A stretch of DNA of 64,000 nt, from positions 434,001-498,000 of the forward strand of contig NZ_QVML01000002.1 in NCBI RefSeq assembly GCF_010501015.1. Direction: 5' to 3'. The stretch comes from Bacteroides sp. 214 (lineage in GTDB: Bacteria > Bacteroidota > Bacteroidia > Bacteroidales > Bacteroidaceae). This document shows, piece by piece, positions 24,669 to 33,437 of this stretch. The notes under the pieces are model-generated. The model searched no databases. It saw only the letters and a list, made by a program, of their open reading frames with translations, and was not told where the DNA came from. Numbering within the stretch: position 1 is the stretch's first letter; each line of letters begins with the position of its first letter. The position numbers and the translations under genes were made by a program.

Positions 24669-25757
24669 ATGAAAAGTACATTCAGCATCCTTTTTTATCT
24701 GAAAAGGAATGGGCAAAAAGCAAACGGCAACATGCCGATTATGGGGCGGATTACCGTCAATGGTCAAGCAGTCCAATTTGGGGCAAAGGTCGAGGTCAAG
24801 CCCGACTATTGGAATGTGAAAGCCGGAAAAGCCATCGGCAAATCAAATGAAGTGCAGGAAGTAAATGCTATTCTCGATAGCATTAAAACCACGATGACAA
24901 AAATCTATCGCGACCTGCAAGAGAAAGAACTTAATGTTACCCCCGAAAAAATCAAAAACACTTTCTTCGGAGTTGAAATCAAACATCAAATGCTGTTGGA
25001 GTTATTCAAACGGCAGAATGAAGATGTATTTAAGCTCATCGGGATAAGCAAGACTAAAGCGACTTACCAAAAGTACGAACGCACATTGAAGCATGTTTCA
25101 GACTTCATAAAAGAGCGATACAACCTTTCTGACATTTCTTTGAAAGAGGTTAATCACATGTTTTTATCCGATTTTGAGGTGTATTTACTTACTACCTGTA
25201 AGTGCAATGCCAATACTACGGCAAAGTTCATCCAGAGATTCAAATCAATTATCATTACGGCAAAAAATAACGGTTGGATTCATACAGACCCTTTTGCGAA
25301 TTTCAAAATCCGTATAATGAAAGTCGATAGAGGGTATTTGACGCAGGAGGAACTGGAAACCATTATGAGCAAAAAATTCTCCACTAAGCGTTTGGAGCAG
25401 GTTCGTGATATTTTCATTTTTTCATGCTACACCGGTTTGGCTTATATTGACGTAAAGAATCTGACACAGGATAATATCCGTACTTCTTTTGATGGGAATC
25501 TGTGGATAATGACTAAACGTCAAAAAACCAACACTTCTGTAAATGTCCCTCTGCTTAAAATTCCTCAGATGATTTTAGAAAAATATAAAGGAAAACTGCC
25601 GGAGGGGAGAATCTTACCTGTTTTGAGCAACCAAAAGACAAATTCCTACTTGAAAGAAATCGGAGATTTGTGTGGAATCACTAAAAATCTGACATTTCAC
25701 ACAGCAAGACATGTAAAGTCTTCCAATCGAATGTATTTCAGCGTGTTGCAAGATTGA
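24669..25757 (+). pseudogene. int: Third tyrosine integrase, C-terminally truncated
   Basis: 362 aa beginning MKSTFSILFYLKRNGQKA. It follows the Bacteroidetes integrase plan up to YTGLAYIDVKNL (first Arg replaced by Ala) and FHTARH, where the homology stops; the residues after it (VKSSNRMYFSVLQD) are unrelated. The remaining His and the nucleophilic Tyr of the catalytic domain are absent, so it cannot act as a recombinase. Its leader and the repeat ladder on its left show that it once belonged to another element in the same tRNA-Ser array. Confidence 0.85.
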
Positions 25758-25903
25758 TATTGCAAACAGGTAACGATTTAGAAACCAGCTATCATTATTC
25801 GCTGATTAGCTTCGTTTTCAACAATACATTAAGAACGCTTAATGAATACAAAGGTACGAAATTATCCCCATATTGCCAATATTCTCAAATATATTTAAAG
25901 CCA

Positions 25904-26119
25904 TTAAAACTGTTTACTTTTCATTCCAACAAAAGTCAATGTCAACTTGTGCATCGCCCTTGTTGCTGAAACATAAAACATACTCCGGTCAATATCCGAA
26001 TTGCATTTCCTGTCAGTTACTTGTGGGATGATTACTTGGTCAAACTCCAATCCTTTTGTCATACACAATAATACCTTGAACAAGAGCGGAACTCTGATTT
26101 GAAAGGAAGTAAACATCAT
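25904..26119 (-). pseudogene. Fragment of a UvrD/HelD-type helicase C-terminus
   Basis: Residues such as MTKGLEFDQVIIPQV and MFYVSATRAMHKLTLT are the last two motifs (V and VI) of superfamily 1 helicases. Upstream there is no ATPase domain and the frame cannot reach one, so only a scrap of the gene is left, beside the truncated integrase. Confidence 0.75.
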
Positions 26120-26224
26120 TTGTATGCTTTTAGCTTATCAGCTATAAAGCACTCCTTTCAATAAAACACAAGTTATTTTTTAAAATAATTGCAAAAAAAT
26201 TTGGTTGTGTCCAAATGGTTACTT

Positions 26225-26252
26225 AATTTTGTATCCAGCTGGATACAAAATT
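26225..26252. promoter_or_regulatory. 28-bp perfect palindrome, TetR operator
   Basis: Perfect dyad centred on AGCT, with half-site TTTTGTATCC. It ends eight bases before the TetR start codon and overlaps the expected promoter, so the repressor very likely controls itself and the downstream cassette. Confidence 0.85.
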
Positions 26253-26260
26253 GAATCAAA

Positions 26261-26854
26261 ATGACGAAAATAGAACGAGATCGGGATATGACCGAAGAAA
26301 AACTGATTAATGCGGTTGGAGAACTTATTGTAGGGGAAGGTTTTGAATCGCTTGGAGTAAGGAAAGTGGCAGAGCAAGCGGGAGTAAACAAAACTCTCAT
26401 TTACCGCTATTTTGAATCTCTCGATGGTTTAATCTATGCTTACATGAAGAAGCATGATTTTTGGCTTAATACACCATTGGAGCGACCGGATGTTTCGGAT
26501 ATTAAAGTCTATTTGAAAATGTTTTATCGCAGGGAAATAGCTGAATACAGGGATAATATTGCGCTTAAAAGATTAAAAAGGTGGGAACTTTCTTCCGATA
26601 AAGATTTCGTAGTAGAAATCCGCGCCCAAAGAGAAAAAAACGGAGTGCAATTTATGGAAGTGATGTCCGGATTCGCAAAGGTAGATAAGGAGCAATTACA
26701 AGCTATATCTGCTCTTATGGATGCAGGAATTGTCTATTTAGCCATGTTCGCAGAAAACTGTAAGATGTATAACGGCATTGATATTCAAAGTGATAAAGGT
26801 TGGGATCAGATAGCTAAAGGAATTGATGTATTGATAGATATAATGATAAAATAA
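26261..26854 (+). CDS. TetR/AcrR-family repressor
   Basis: 197 aa. The N-terminal HTH domain (ALVGEGFESLGVRKV-like region through VAEQAGVNKTLIYRYF) is the standard TetR pattern; the C-terminal ligand domain is unique. The start at 26261 is eight bases after a perfect operator palindrome. The gap to the downstream DUF2271 gene is six bases, so the repressor heads an operon of TetR, DUF2271, ApbE, DUF2271 and a beta-barrel gene. The ligand is unknown; a redox-active or toxic small molecule is a reasonable guess. Confidence 0.88.
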   Translation: MTKIERDRDMTEEKLINAVGELIVGEGFESLGVRKVAEQAGVNKTLIYRYFESLDGLIYAYMKKHDFWLNTPLERPDVSDIKVYLKMFYRREIAEYRDNIALKRLKRWELSSDKDFVVEIRAQREKNGVQFMEVMSGFAKVDKEQLQAISALMDAGIVYLAMFAENCKMYNGIDIQSDKGWDQIAKGIDVLIDIMIK

Positions 26855-26860
26855 CCAACA

Positions 26861-27589
26861 ATGAAAAAAGCAATTTTAAGTATGGCTTTAGCAATAACGA
26901 CATTGGGTTGCAGCGGACAGAATACTATTCATTCGGAATTTGGCAACGGTAATATTAAAGTCGCCATAGAACAAGGGAACGAGTGGTTACATGACTTTCC
27001 TATCTTCTGGTTTATCAAAAAGAAGAATGCCCCACAGATAGCTATATGGACAGAGGATTTGGAAGGAAATTTCCTTTCCACAATCTATGTTAGCGAGAAG
27101 TTGGCAAAGCAGTCATGGACTGCTGCCGGAGGAAACAGGCGTAAAGAGTCGCTCCCCTGTTGGAGTTATTCACAAGGTAAGCAGTATGCTGACGGGCTTT
27201 ATCTTCCGACTAAAAACGAACCGCTACCGGATGCTGTAACCGGGGCGACACCCAAAGGCAGTTTTGCTACTAATCTTCAAATGAGCGGAGATATTAAGCA
27301 GTTCGTTGTTAAGTGCGAATTTAATCACTCAACGGATTTCAATGAGTATTACCCTAAAGGCGCAAAAGAGGGAGATACGAACTATTCCGGTGGAAAAATG
27401 GGAAGCGGACAACCTGCAATCGTTTATCAGGTCGTAGTTGATTTGACTAATGAGCAACGGGAATTTAAGGGAGAGCTTATTGGGCATAGCAGTCCAGACG
27501 GTTCCGATGGCAACATTTATCCCAATACTTCTAAACTGACTACAGCTCTGGAAATTGTAAAAGGAATTACTGTATATGTTAATCAATAA
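26861..27589 (+). CDS. DUF2271 periplasmic lipoprotein with flavinylation-type motif
   Basis: 242 aa with a lipoprotein signal (TLGC, Cys17). The body is DUF2271: PQIAIWTEDLEGNFL, GGNRRKESLPCW and NHSTDFNEYYPKG. Residues 124-130 (DAVTGAT) match the D-x-x-(S/T)-G-A-T sequence that ApbE modifies with FMN on Thr. ApbE follows immediately, overlapping by 14 bases. DUF2271 has been reported among the extracytosolic protein domains linked with flavinylation. Likely a covalently flavinylated electron carrier. Confidence 0.78.
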   Translation: MKKAILSMALAITTLGCSGQNTIHSEFGNGNIKVAIEQGNEWLHDFPIFWFIKKKNAPQIAIWTEDLEGNFLSTIYVSEKLAKQSWTAAGGNRRKESLPCWSYSQGKQYADGLYLPTKNEPLPDAVTGATPKGSFATNLQMSGDIKQFVVKCEFNHSTDFNEYYPKGAKEGDTNYSGGKMGSGQPAIVYQVVVDLTNEQREFKGELIGHSSPDGSDGNIYPNTSKLTTALEIVKGITVYVNQ

Positions 27590-28577
27590 GCAATTTACAT
27601 TAGCTATGTTCCCATTTATATTATATGGTTCTACCGGATGCAATGATAAGAGCAAATATCATGTATTGTCGGGAGAAAGGCATACATATTACAGGATAAC
27701 TTACAACTATCCTTACGATTTGAGCGAAGATATCCTGTTTATTTATGATGTCTTTTACGAATCCATTAATCCGTTCGACCAGCAATCAACTTTATCGAAA
27801 GTAAATAATAACGAGGAAGTAACTTTGGATGCCATTTTCACAGAAGCCTTTAACCGCTCGATGGAACTTGCGGAAAAGACAAAAGGTGTATTTGACCCTA
27901 CCTGTTCTCCGTTAATCAATCTTTGGGGATTTGGATTTAAGAATATGGAAGAACCGTCCGATAGTTTAATAAATGAAATAATGGAGTATGTCGGCTACAA
28001 CAAAGTTGCTCTCCAAAATGATTTCATTGAAAAGGGAGATTCCCGCATTCAACTAAACTTTTCCGCTATCGGGGACGGACTTTCATGTGATATTATTGCC
28101 CGTTACCTCGACAGCAAATGCGTAAATGACTACATGGTTGATATTGGTGGTGAGATTGTAACAAAGGGTAAAAATGGTACAGGCTCGGATTGGTCTATCG
28201 GGATAATTAAACCGCCCAAGTATTTAGGAATTGATAAATCGTCCGAATTTGAAATAATCCTTCACTTGACGGGAAAAACAGCGGTTGCGACTTCGGGGAA
28301 CTATAATAACTACCGCTCCCAAAACGATAAGCGATATGGACACACGATTAATCCGCAGACAGGCTATCCGGCGAATAACTGTATTTTAAGTGCTACGGTT
28401 ATTGCTTCCGATTGTACCACCGCCGATGCATATGCTACCGCAATTATGGCAGTAGAAACAGACAAACTGGACGAATTGCTACGAACAAACGGAGCAATGG
28501 AGTATTATATCATTTATCTGGACGAACAGGATAACTACCGTATAAAACAGTCGGAAAGCATGGATAGGTACGTGTGA
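27576..28577 (+). CDS. apbE: FAD:protein FMN transferase (ApbE)
   Basis: 333 aa. A lipoprotein signal (GSTGC) places it at the outer surface. ApbE motifs are GVFDPTCSPLINLWGFG, NFSAIGDGLSCDIIARYL, DIGGEIVTKG, and GHTINPQTGYPANN with SDCTTADAYATAIMA, the Mg/FAD-binding end. It transfers FMN from FAD to Thr in D-x-x-(S/T)-G-A-T sequences; both neighbours carry that sequence. Coupled translation with the upstream DUF2271 gene (14-base overlap). A good candidate for the dedicated modifier of this cassette. Confidence 0.92.
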   Translation: MLINKQFTLAMFPFILYGSTGCNDKSKYHVLSGERHTYYRITYNYPYDLSEDILFIYDVFYESINPFDQQSTLSKVNNNEEVTLDAIFTEAFNRSMELAEKTKGVFDPTCSPLINLWGFGFKNMEEPSDSLINEIMEYVGYNKVALQNDFIEKGDSRIQLNFSAIGDGLSCDIIARYLDSKCVNDYMVDIGGEIVTKGKNGTGSDWSIGIIKPPKYLGIDKSSEFEIILHLTGKTAVATSGNYNNYRSQNDKRYGHTINPQTGYPANNCILSATVIASDCTTADAYATAIMAVETDKLDELLRTNGAMEYYIIYLDEQDNYRIKQSESMDRYV

Positions 28578-28637
28578 TATTTTTTTATCCAAAATGTACC
28601 CACTCGGACACATTATTAACAAATAAATAAAGTAAAA

Positions 28638-29363
28638 ATGAAAGCAAGAAATTTAGTAGTAGCAGGAATTACAGCATTGGGAGTGCTGACTTCGTGCGAC
28701 AAGGATTTAGTTACCTACAAGGAGGACGATATTAAAGTCTTGGTAACAAAAGGCGATGAATGGTTACATGACTTCCCTGCATTTTTGGGCATTGACAAGA
28801 AAAATCCACCCCAAATTGCTATATGGGTGGAGGATTTGGCAGGTAATTACCTCACAACCATTTACGCAAGCCACAAGATAGCAACCGAATCGTGGCAATC
28901 CAATGGGGGTAACAGACGAAAAGAATCCTTGCCGGCATGGTGTTACGCTCGCGGAGTTCAGTATCCGGACGGATTGTATCTGCCAACAAAGGCTCAACCT
29001 TTGGTTGACGGTATATCCGGTGCAACACCACACGGAAGTTTTGACGTAAAAATGCGTCCGGTCGGTGATTTGAAACAATTCGTTGTGAAAATAGAACTGA
29101 ACCATTCGACGGACTGGAACGATAATTACCAAAAAAATGCAAAAGAAGGGGATGCAAATTATTCAGGCGGTAAAGAAGGTAGCGGACAACCCGCCGTAGT
29201 TTATTCGGCAGAAATAGACCTTGATTCCAACAAGAAGCAATATTCGGCAACAATCATTGGGCATAGCAGTCCTGACGGAAGCAACGGGAATATTTATTCT
29301 GACACATCTTCTTTGACATCCGCATTAAACATTGCAAAAGAAATAACCATTAATATTCAATGA
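28638..29363 (+). CDS. Second DUF2271 lipoprotein
   Basis: 241 aa, similar to the protein at 26861 over its whole length. The lipoprotein signal is GVLTSC (Cys20). The modification-type sequence is DGISGAT at residues 124-130, the same place as in the first copy. About 60 bases separate it from apbE and one base separates it from the beta-barrel gene. Two paralogous carriers around one ApbE suggest a relay across the periplasm/outer membrane, though the redox partners are not visible. Confidence 0.78.
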   Translation: MKARNLVVAGITALGVLTSCDKDLVTYKEDDIKVLVTKGDEWLHDFPAFLGIDKKNPPQIAIWVEDLAGNYLTTIYASHKIATESWQSNGGNRRKESLPAWCYARGVQYPDGLYLPTKAQPLVDGISGATPHGSFDVKMRPVGDLKQFVVKIELNHSTDWNDNYQKNAKEGDANYSGGKEGSGQPAVVYSAEIDLDSNKKQYSATIIGHSSPDGSNGNIYSDTSSLTSALNIAKEITINIQ

Positions 29364-29364
29364 T

Positions 29365-29904
29365 ATGAAACGATTTATCTTTATTATACTTCTGTGTATT
29401 GCAGTTAGTAGCGTGAAAGCGCAAACCAATGGCGAAAGTAAAGAAAGTAAAATATCTTTCGCAACGACTATCGGAACGGGATTATCCATGAGTACACCGT
29501 CCTCCACTCCTTTCACATGGCAGGTCTTGGGGTATTATAAGCTGACCGATAGATGGTCTGCCGGAGCAGGAACGGGATTATCGTTTTATGAGAAAACGCT
29601 TATCCCTGTGTATGGCAATATAAGGTTTCAAATCGGGAGGGAACGAAAGTTTACGCCTTATGTCGAATCTGCTGTCGGGTATTCTTTTGCCCCGTCCGGT
29701 AATGCCAACGGCGGTTTTTTCATGAACCAATCTGTGGGGATTCAATATCCGCTAAAGAACAAAATGAAGTTGCAACTGGCTGTCGGTTATGAGTTACAGG
29801 AATTAGAACGGCTGAAAAAACATACTGATAGCTTCTTCCTGAAAGAGTTTGAGGAGAAGCTAAGTCATCATTCTATTTCTTTTAAGATAGGTTTAAGATT
29901 CTAA
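29365..29904 (+). CDS. Outer-membrane beta-barrel protein
   Basis: 179 aa with a Sec signal (MKRFIFIILLCIAVSSVKAQ, Ala-x-Ala-like cleavage). Alternating hydrophobic strands (WQVLGYYKLTDRWSAGAGTG, FTPYVESAVGYSF) and the terminal FKIGLRF fit a small eight-stranded OMP_b-brl barrel. It is the last gene of the TetR-controlled cassette, and could allow a flavin carrier access to the outside or simply anchor it. The family is common and functionally diverse, so the role is inferred from context. Confidence 0.78.
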   Translation: MKRFIFIILLCIAVSSVKAQTNGESKESKISFATTIGTGLSMSTPSSTPFTWQVLGYYKLTDRWSAGAGTGLSFYEKTLIPVYGNIRFQIGRERKFTPYVESAVGYSFAPSGNANGGFFMNQSVGIQYPLKNKMKLQLAVGYELQELERLKKHTDSFFLKEFEEKLSHHSISFKIGLRF

Positions 29905-29938
29905 TGGTTTAGACAACTTTCATTATTCAGATACTCTT

Positions 29939-30784
29939 ATGAAAGATAAAATAGAAAAAATAGTCAGCGAGTTGAGTGCTTCAATTCAAGTAGGAGAATT
30001 GGAATTGTATGATATAGTTCAAAACACTCCGTCCATGATATTGACGATGGAAAATACTTTTGAAGAACTGAAAGCGACGGTTTCGGAGTACGAGTTTCCA
30101 ACCCGACAGGAGGAAATAACATTCTTCAAAGAAACCAAGCCCAAAGCGTTCAGTAAGTTGATATATCTTCGTAAGATATATTACCTTGAGGTCAATCGCC
30201 CTGTTTCAAACTATACTACCATAAGAACATATCTGGAAAAAGAGCATAACCAAATAAACGATTTCTGTAATAAGAATACTGAATTTATTCAGTACTACCG
30301 TTCAGGACAGAGCTGTTTTGATGAAGTTTATTTTTTGAGAGGTCGCCACGAAATAGATTTGAATCTGGAAAGTTTCTATTTCGAACGAGACCCCAAATTT
30401 TCTACCAACTTCGATTTTAAGGTTGCTAAATTACTTGCCAATGATATGTTGGCGGCTTATCTGAATTGCGAGTTGTCGAAATTGAAGTATCAGGAAGAAA
30501 ACGGCTATCAAATAGATGATGAACTGCCACCTGCTAAATGGACGGACAAAAAAACGGCACTCGGAGAAATTATTTATGGTATACATGAAGAAAAGAGCAT
30601 CAATGCGGGAATGATAGAAATAAAAGCATTGGCAACCATTTTCGGAAGAATTTTCAAGGTCGATTTGAGCGATATTTACCATATATTTTTAGAAATCCGA
30701 AGCCGAAAAAGCAATCGGACGGAATATCTCAATCGCTTGATTAAGGCGTTAACCCGAAGAATGGATGATGCAGACAGTAGATAA
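29939..30784 (+). CDS. rteC: RteC-like regulator, first excision module
   Basis: 281 aa with the RteC features DEVYFLRGRHEIDLNLESF and PKFSTNFDFKVAKLLANDML, then a C-terminal helical DNA-binding part (SDIYHIFLEIRSRKSNRTEYL). RteC in CTnDOT activates the xis2c-xis2d-exc promoter. Here two Xis-like HTH genes lie about 3.4 kb downstream, with small cargo genes between. A second RteC gene is encoded at 45186-46013. Family call strong; its target promoter probably the one at 34176. Confidence 0.85.
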   Translation: MKDKIEKIVSELSASIQVGELELYDIVQNTPSMILTMENTFEELKATVSEYEFPTRQEEITFFKETKPKAFSKLIYLRKIYYLEVNRPVSNYTTIRTYLEKEHNQINDFCNKNTEFIQYYRSGQSCFDEVYFLRGRHEIDLNLESFYFERDPKFSTNFDFKVAKLLANDMLAAYLNCELSKLKYQEENGYQIDDELPPAKWTDKKTALGEIIYGIHEEKSINAGMIEIKALATIFGRIFKVDLSDIYHIFLEIRSRKSNRTEYLNRLIKALTRRMDDADSR

Positions 30785-30799
30785 ACCGATTAAATATAC

Positions 30800-30807
30800 T
30801 ATCTTTG
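30800..30807 (+). promoter_or_regulatory. -7 box of the DHFR-like leader
   Basis: TATCTTTG fits TAnnTTTG, in the gap after rteC. It begins a leader of roughly 245 bases before the DHFR-like gene. Confidence 0.65.
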
Positions 30808-30865
30808 TATGCGTAAAATAAAGAAAATAAGAAGTATATCAGATACTTCATAGATATATAACATA

Positions 30866-31032
30866 ACGTTCGCTGAACGTCTCGATGTAGGAAACTGGTA
30901 ATTTTTGAAATAAGCGAGGCAACAGATGAAGTGTTCATGCTATACGAAAGTATGGCGTGGACTCTATCTGTTTCGCTTATTGGGCATACCAGTGCCTCTA
31001 CGTCGAAATGGTGTGAGCTCCACGCTTTTTTT
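30866..31032 (+). ncRNA. Structured attenuator leader, copy 1
   Basis: Stems: ACGTTC/GAACGT (30866-30880), GATGTAG (30884-30890) with CTACGTC (30998-31004), ACTGGTA (30894-30900) with TACCAGT (30987-30993), AATAAGCGA (30909-30917) with TCGCTTATT (30973-30981), ACAGAT with ATCTGT, and a 10-bp GAAA-capped hairpin 30936-30959. A short terminator GTGTG/CACGC (31011-31025) with T7 follows; its 3-prime arm CCACGC can pair instead with GCGTGG (30955-30960) in the hairpin. The copy at 50269-50434 keeps all these pairs, with covarying stem bases. Confidence 0.78.
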
Positions 31033-31056
31033 ATATTTTGTATAACATTGAAAATC

Positions 31057-31584
31057 ATGAAGAAAATAAAATTGTACATAGCGGCTTCCATTGACGGATA
31101 CATTGCAGAATCGGACGGTGGTATCGAATGGCTTTCGGAATTTCATATTGCCGAAGAAATGAATTATGGTCATAAAGAATTTATGGCTTCGATTGACACT
31201 ATTATCATGGGTGGTCGTTCTTGGCGTGAATTATCAAACATGGATGCAATGGGTACATATGCTGATAAAATAGTCTATGTGGTTTCTCGCCATGATTGGG
31301 GAGAAAATAACAATATAAAATTCATTACGGGAAATGTAACTGAACGTATTGTTGCTCTGCGTAACGAACCGGGAAAAGATATTTGGCTGTTTGGTGGCGG
31401 AGAATTGCTCTCAATGCTACTTGCTGCGGATCTGGTTGATGAGATGATAATAACCGCCATTCCTATTGTTCTCGGAAACGGCATTCGCTTATTTCCGGGA
31501 CAGTCCAAAGAATTAAAATGGGAGTTGCAAAGTAGTGAGAGTTATAAAAATGGAGTTGTACAAATGGTATATAAAAAGCCATAA
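31057..31584 (+). CDS. Dihydrofolate reductase-like (RibD C-terminal domain) protein
   Basis: 175 aa from MKKIKLYIAASIDGYIAESD. Characteristic positions are the N-terminal IAASIDGYIA, IIMGGRSWREL and WLFGGGELLS with LVDEMIITAIPIVLGNGIRLF, the pattern of stand-alone RibD_C/DHFR-fold reductases. It probably reduces a pteridine, pyrimidine or other substrate using NADPH. A longer frame reaches back through the leader without a stop, but the 31057 ATG matches the N-terminus of the paralogue at 49698-50224. The GNAT gene follows after 38 bases. Confidence 0.85.
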   Translation: MKKIKLYIAASIDGYIAESDGGIEWLSEFHIAEEMNYGHKEFMASIDTIIMGGRSWRELSNMDAMGTYADKIVYVVSRHDWGENNNIKFITGNVTERIVALRNEPGKDIWLFGGGELLSMLLAADLVDEMIITAIPIVLGNGIRLFPGQSKELKWELQSSESYKNGVVQMVYKKP

Positions 31585-31622
31585 AGTCTATTTCTGCACT
31601 TTTAAAACAACAAAAACGAGGT

Positions 31623-32096
31623 ATGAATCTAAAAATAAGCAAAGTAACAGAGAACTATCCATATGACCTGCTTTTATTGGCGGACGAAACAATAGAAGGG
31701 ATTAACAAATATCTTTTCGATTCGGAGGTATATGTGGCGAAACAGATTGACAGTAGTATTTCTATCGGTGTGTTTTGCTTGCGTCATATAAATACTGATA
31801 CGATAGAAATAATGAATATTGCTGTTGCCGAACAATATCAAAATACAGGAATAGGTAGCCAATTATTGATGGAATCATTTAAGATTGCCAAAGCACAAGG
31901 ATATAAAGAAATTATTCTCGGGACAGCCGATTGCGGAATAAAGCAAATCCGTTTTTATGAAAAGAACGGATTTATTCAGTACGACATAAAGAAAGATTAC
32001 TTTACCAATATTTATGATGCTCCAATCTATGAAAACGGCGTTCAACTAAAGGATATGGTAATGTTAAAAAAGAGTTTGTTCCGTCCACAGATATAA
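31623..32096 (+). CDS. GNAT acetyltransferase
   Basis: 157 aa. AVAEQYQNTGIGSQLL is the Q-x-x-G-x-G/A acetyl-CoA loop, followed by IILGTADCGIKQIRFYEKNGF. The C-terminus ends in GVQLKDMVMLKKSL; the same end ([14 protein letters not shown]) occurs in the 55654-56100 protein, showing both are one small subfamily. Substrate unknown. It follows the DHFR-like gene closely and is probably transcribed with it. Confidence 0.85.
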   Translation: MNLKISKVTENYPYDLLLLADETIEGINKYLFDSEVYVAKQIDSSISIGVFCLRHINTDTIEIMNIAVAEQYQNTGIGSQLLMESFKIAKAQGYKEIILGTADCGIKQIRFYEKNGFIQYDIKKDYFTNIYDAPIYENGVQLKDMVMLKKSLFRPQI

Positions 32097-32146
32097 GAAG
32101 TTATCACTGAAAAATAAATCATGCACTATTTAAAACTATAAAAATC

Positions 32147-32287
32147 ATGGAGTATCAAACTCTATCCCCCAACATTGGCGTGAAGAACGTTGACGAAACC
32201 GTTCAGTTCTATACCGAAACATTAGATTATATCTTAGAAGCAGGGCGTGTAGCACCAACGGCATGTACAATTACGTTTTTTGAATAA
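32147..32287 (+). pseudogene. Truncated VOC/glyoxalase gene
   Basis: A 46-residue remnant. The first 26 residues (MEYQTLSPNIGVKNVDETVQ onward) are nearly the same as the start of the complete VOC protein at 58381-59136, then the frame changes to unrelated sequence (LEAGRVAPTACTITFFE). Almost all the fold is lost. Confidence 0.8.
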
Positions 32288-32296
32288 TTAGAAACT

Positions 32297-32737
32297 ATGC
32301 AACAAAATAATTATATATTACCTGCTATTGCAGTAATTATATTCAATGACAAAGGAGAGATTCTCTTGCAAAAGAGAAGAGACACAGGAAAATGGTGTAT
32401 TATCAGCGGACACGTAGAATACGGAGAAACGATTGAAAATACCGTAATAAGAGAAATTAAAGAAGAAACTGCTTGTGATGCTATTATCAAGCGTCTTATT
32501 GGGATTTATTCAAGTCCAAAATCTCAAGCCTATTACTATCCTGAAAGAAATGTACAGTATATCACGTCTTATTTTGAAGCCAAGTTGACAGAAAAGATTC
32601 AGTCAAACTTTTCAAATGAAGAAACGGAAGAACTTAGATTCTTTCAGTATGATAGGTTGCCTGATAACATGGGACAGTTAAACGAAAACTGGCTTCATGA
32701 TGCCCTTAGTAAAAGCATTGTTCCCTTTATAAGGTAA
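32297..32737 (+). CDS. Nudix hydrolase
   Basis: 146 aa. The Nudix box is clear: GHVEYGETIENTVIREIKEE, residues 38-57, with all conserved Glu/Arg residues of G-x5-E-x7-R-E-x2-E-E. The fold binds metal and hydrolyses nucleoside diphosphate-linked substrates, often oxidised nucleotides. Its start is nine bases after the VOC remnant, and it is followed by a promoter, so it ends a unit. Substrate undefined. Confidence 0.9.
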   Translation: MQQNNYILPAIAVIIFNDKGEILLQKRRDTGKWCIISGHVEYGETIENTVIREIKEETACDAIIKRLIGIYSSPKSQAYYYPERNVQYITSYFEAKLTEKIQSNFSNEETEELRFFQYDRLPDNMGQLNENWLHDALSKSIVPFIR

Positions 32738-32830
32738 ACGAAGCTATGCAAAAGAAATTTTCTAATATGTAAATAGGCAATATCAGAGAAATCAGGAACA
32801 GAGATAAAGGCTTCTGTCGAATAAAACCAA

Positions 32831-32838
32831 TATCTTTG
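32831..32838 (+). promoter_or_regulatory. -7 box of the cysteine hydrolase gene
   Basis: TATCTTTG, 63 bases before the ATG at 32902. Confidence 0.65.
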
Positions 32839-32901
32839 TGCCTGAAAAGAAATGGATGAACTAAGAATAAACCGCCCAATAAGGACGCAAAGCATAAGAA
32901 A

Positions 32902-33390
32902 ATGAGTAAAGCATTGGTAGTAATAGATATTCAAAATGATATAACAAAGAATTACAAAGAAGTAATCGGCAATATAAATACAGCCATCGACTGGGCGACC
33001 AGTAATGGTATTCACGTTGTTTATATAAGGCACGAAAATTTATCAGACGGTACAAGAACTTTCAAACCAAATACACGTGGGGCTGAATTAGTTCCGGATA
33101 TGAAAATAGTATCGGAGAATATTTTCACGAAATACAAAGGAAATGCATTGACCTGTGAAGAGTTCGCAGGCTTTATTAGTAAAAACGGAATAGATGAGTT
33201 CTACATAACAGGAGCAGATGCTATTGCTTGTGTTAAATCAACCTGCTATAACATGAGTAAGGCTGGTTATACGGTTAATGTCTTGTCTGATTGTATTACG
33301 AGTTACGACAAAAGGAAAATTGATGAGATGCTTCATTATTACGAGAGTAAAGGCTGCAAAATAATTAGCTTGAAAGACCTGTTGTTATGA
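32902..33390 (+). CDS. Isochorismatase-family cysteine hydrolase
   Basis: 162 aa with the family triad: Asp9 in VVIDIQND, Lys in FTKYKGNAL and Cys in DAIACVKSTC. Such enzymes cleave amides or enol ethers (isochorismate, nicotinamide, carbamoyl compounds). The conserved cis-peptide-type loop 'ITGADAIACV' is present, so it is likely an active enzyme. Own promoter. A 47-base gap leads to the minimal nucleotidyltransferase. Confidence 0.87.
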   Translation: MSKALVVIDIQNDITKNYKEVIGNINTAIDWATSNGIHVVYIRHENLSDGTRTFKPNTRGAELVPDMKIVSENIFTKYKGNALTCEEFAGFISKNGIDEFYITGADAIACVKSTCYNMSKAGYTVNVLSDCITSYDKRKIDEMLHYYESKGCKIISLKDLLL

Positions 33391-33437
33391 CAAAAAAAGC
33401 CACAGTAACGAGACGCAGAAACTGTATATGAATAAGT

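Noticed and set aside
30866..31004. Integron attC site
   Set aside because: The structure follows a promoter and precedes a gene with a terminator at its end; it lacks clear R-type core sites and no IntI is present.
30931..31056. Long N-terminal extension of the DHFR-like protein
   Set aside because: It would read through the structured leader; the paralogue begins at MKKI as well and in that copy the leader frame stops.
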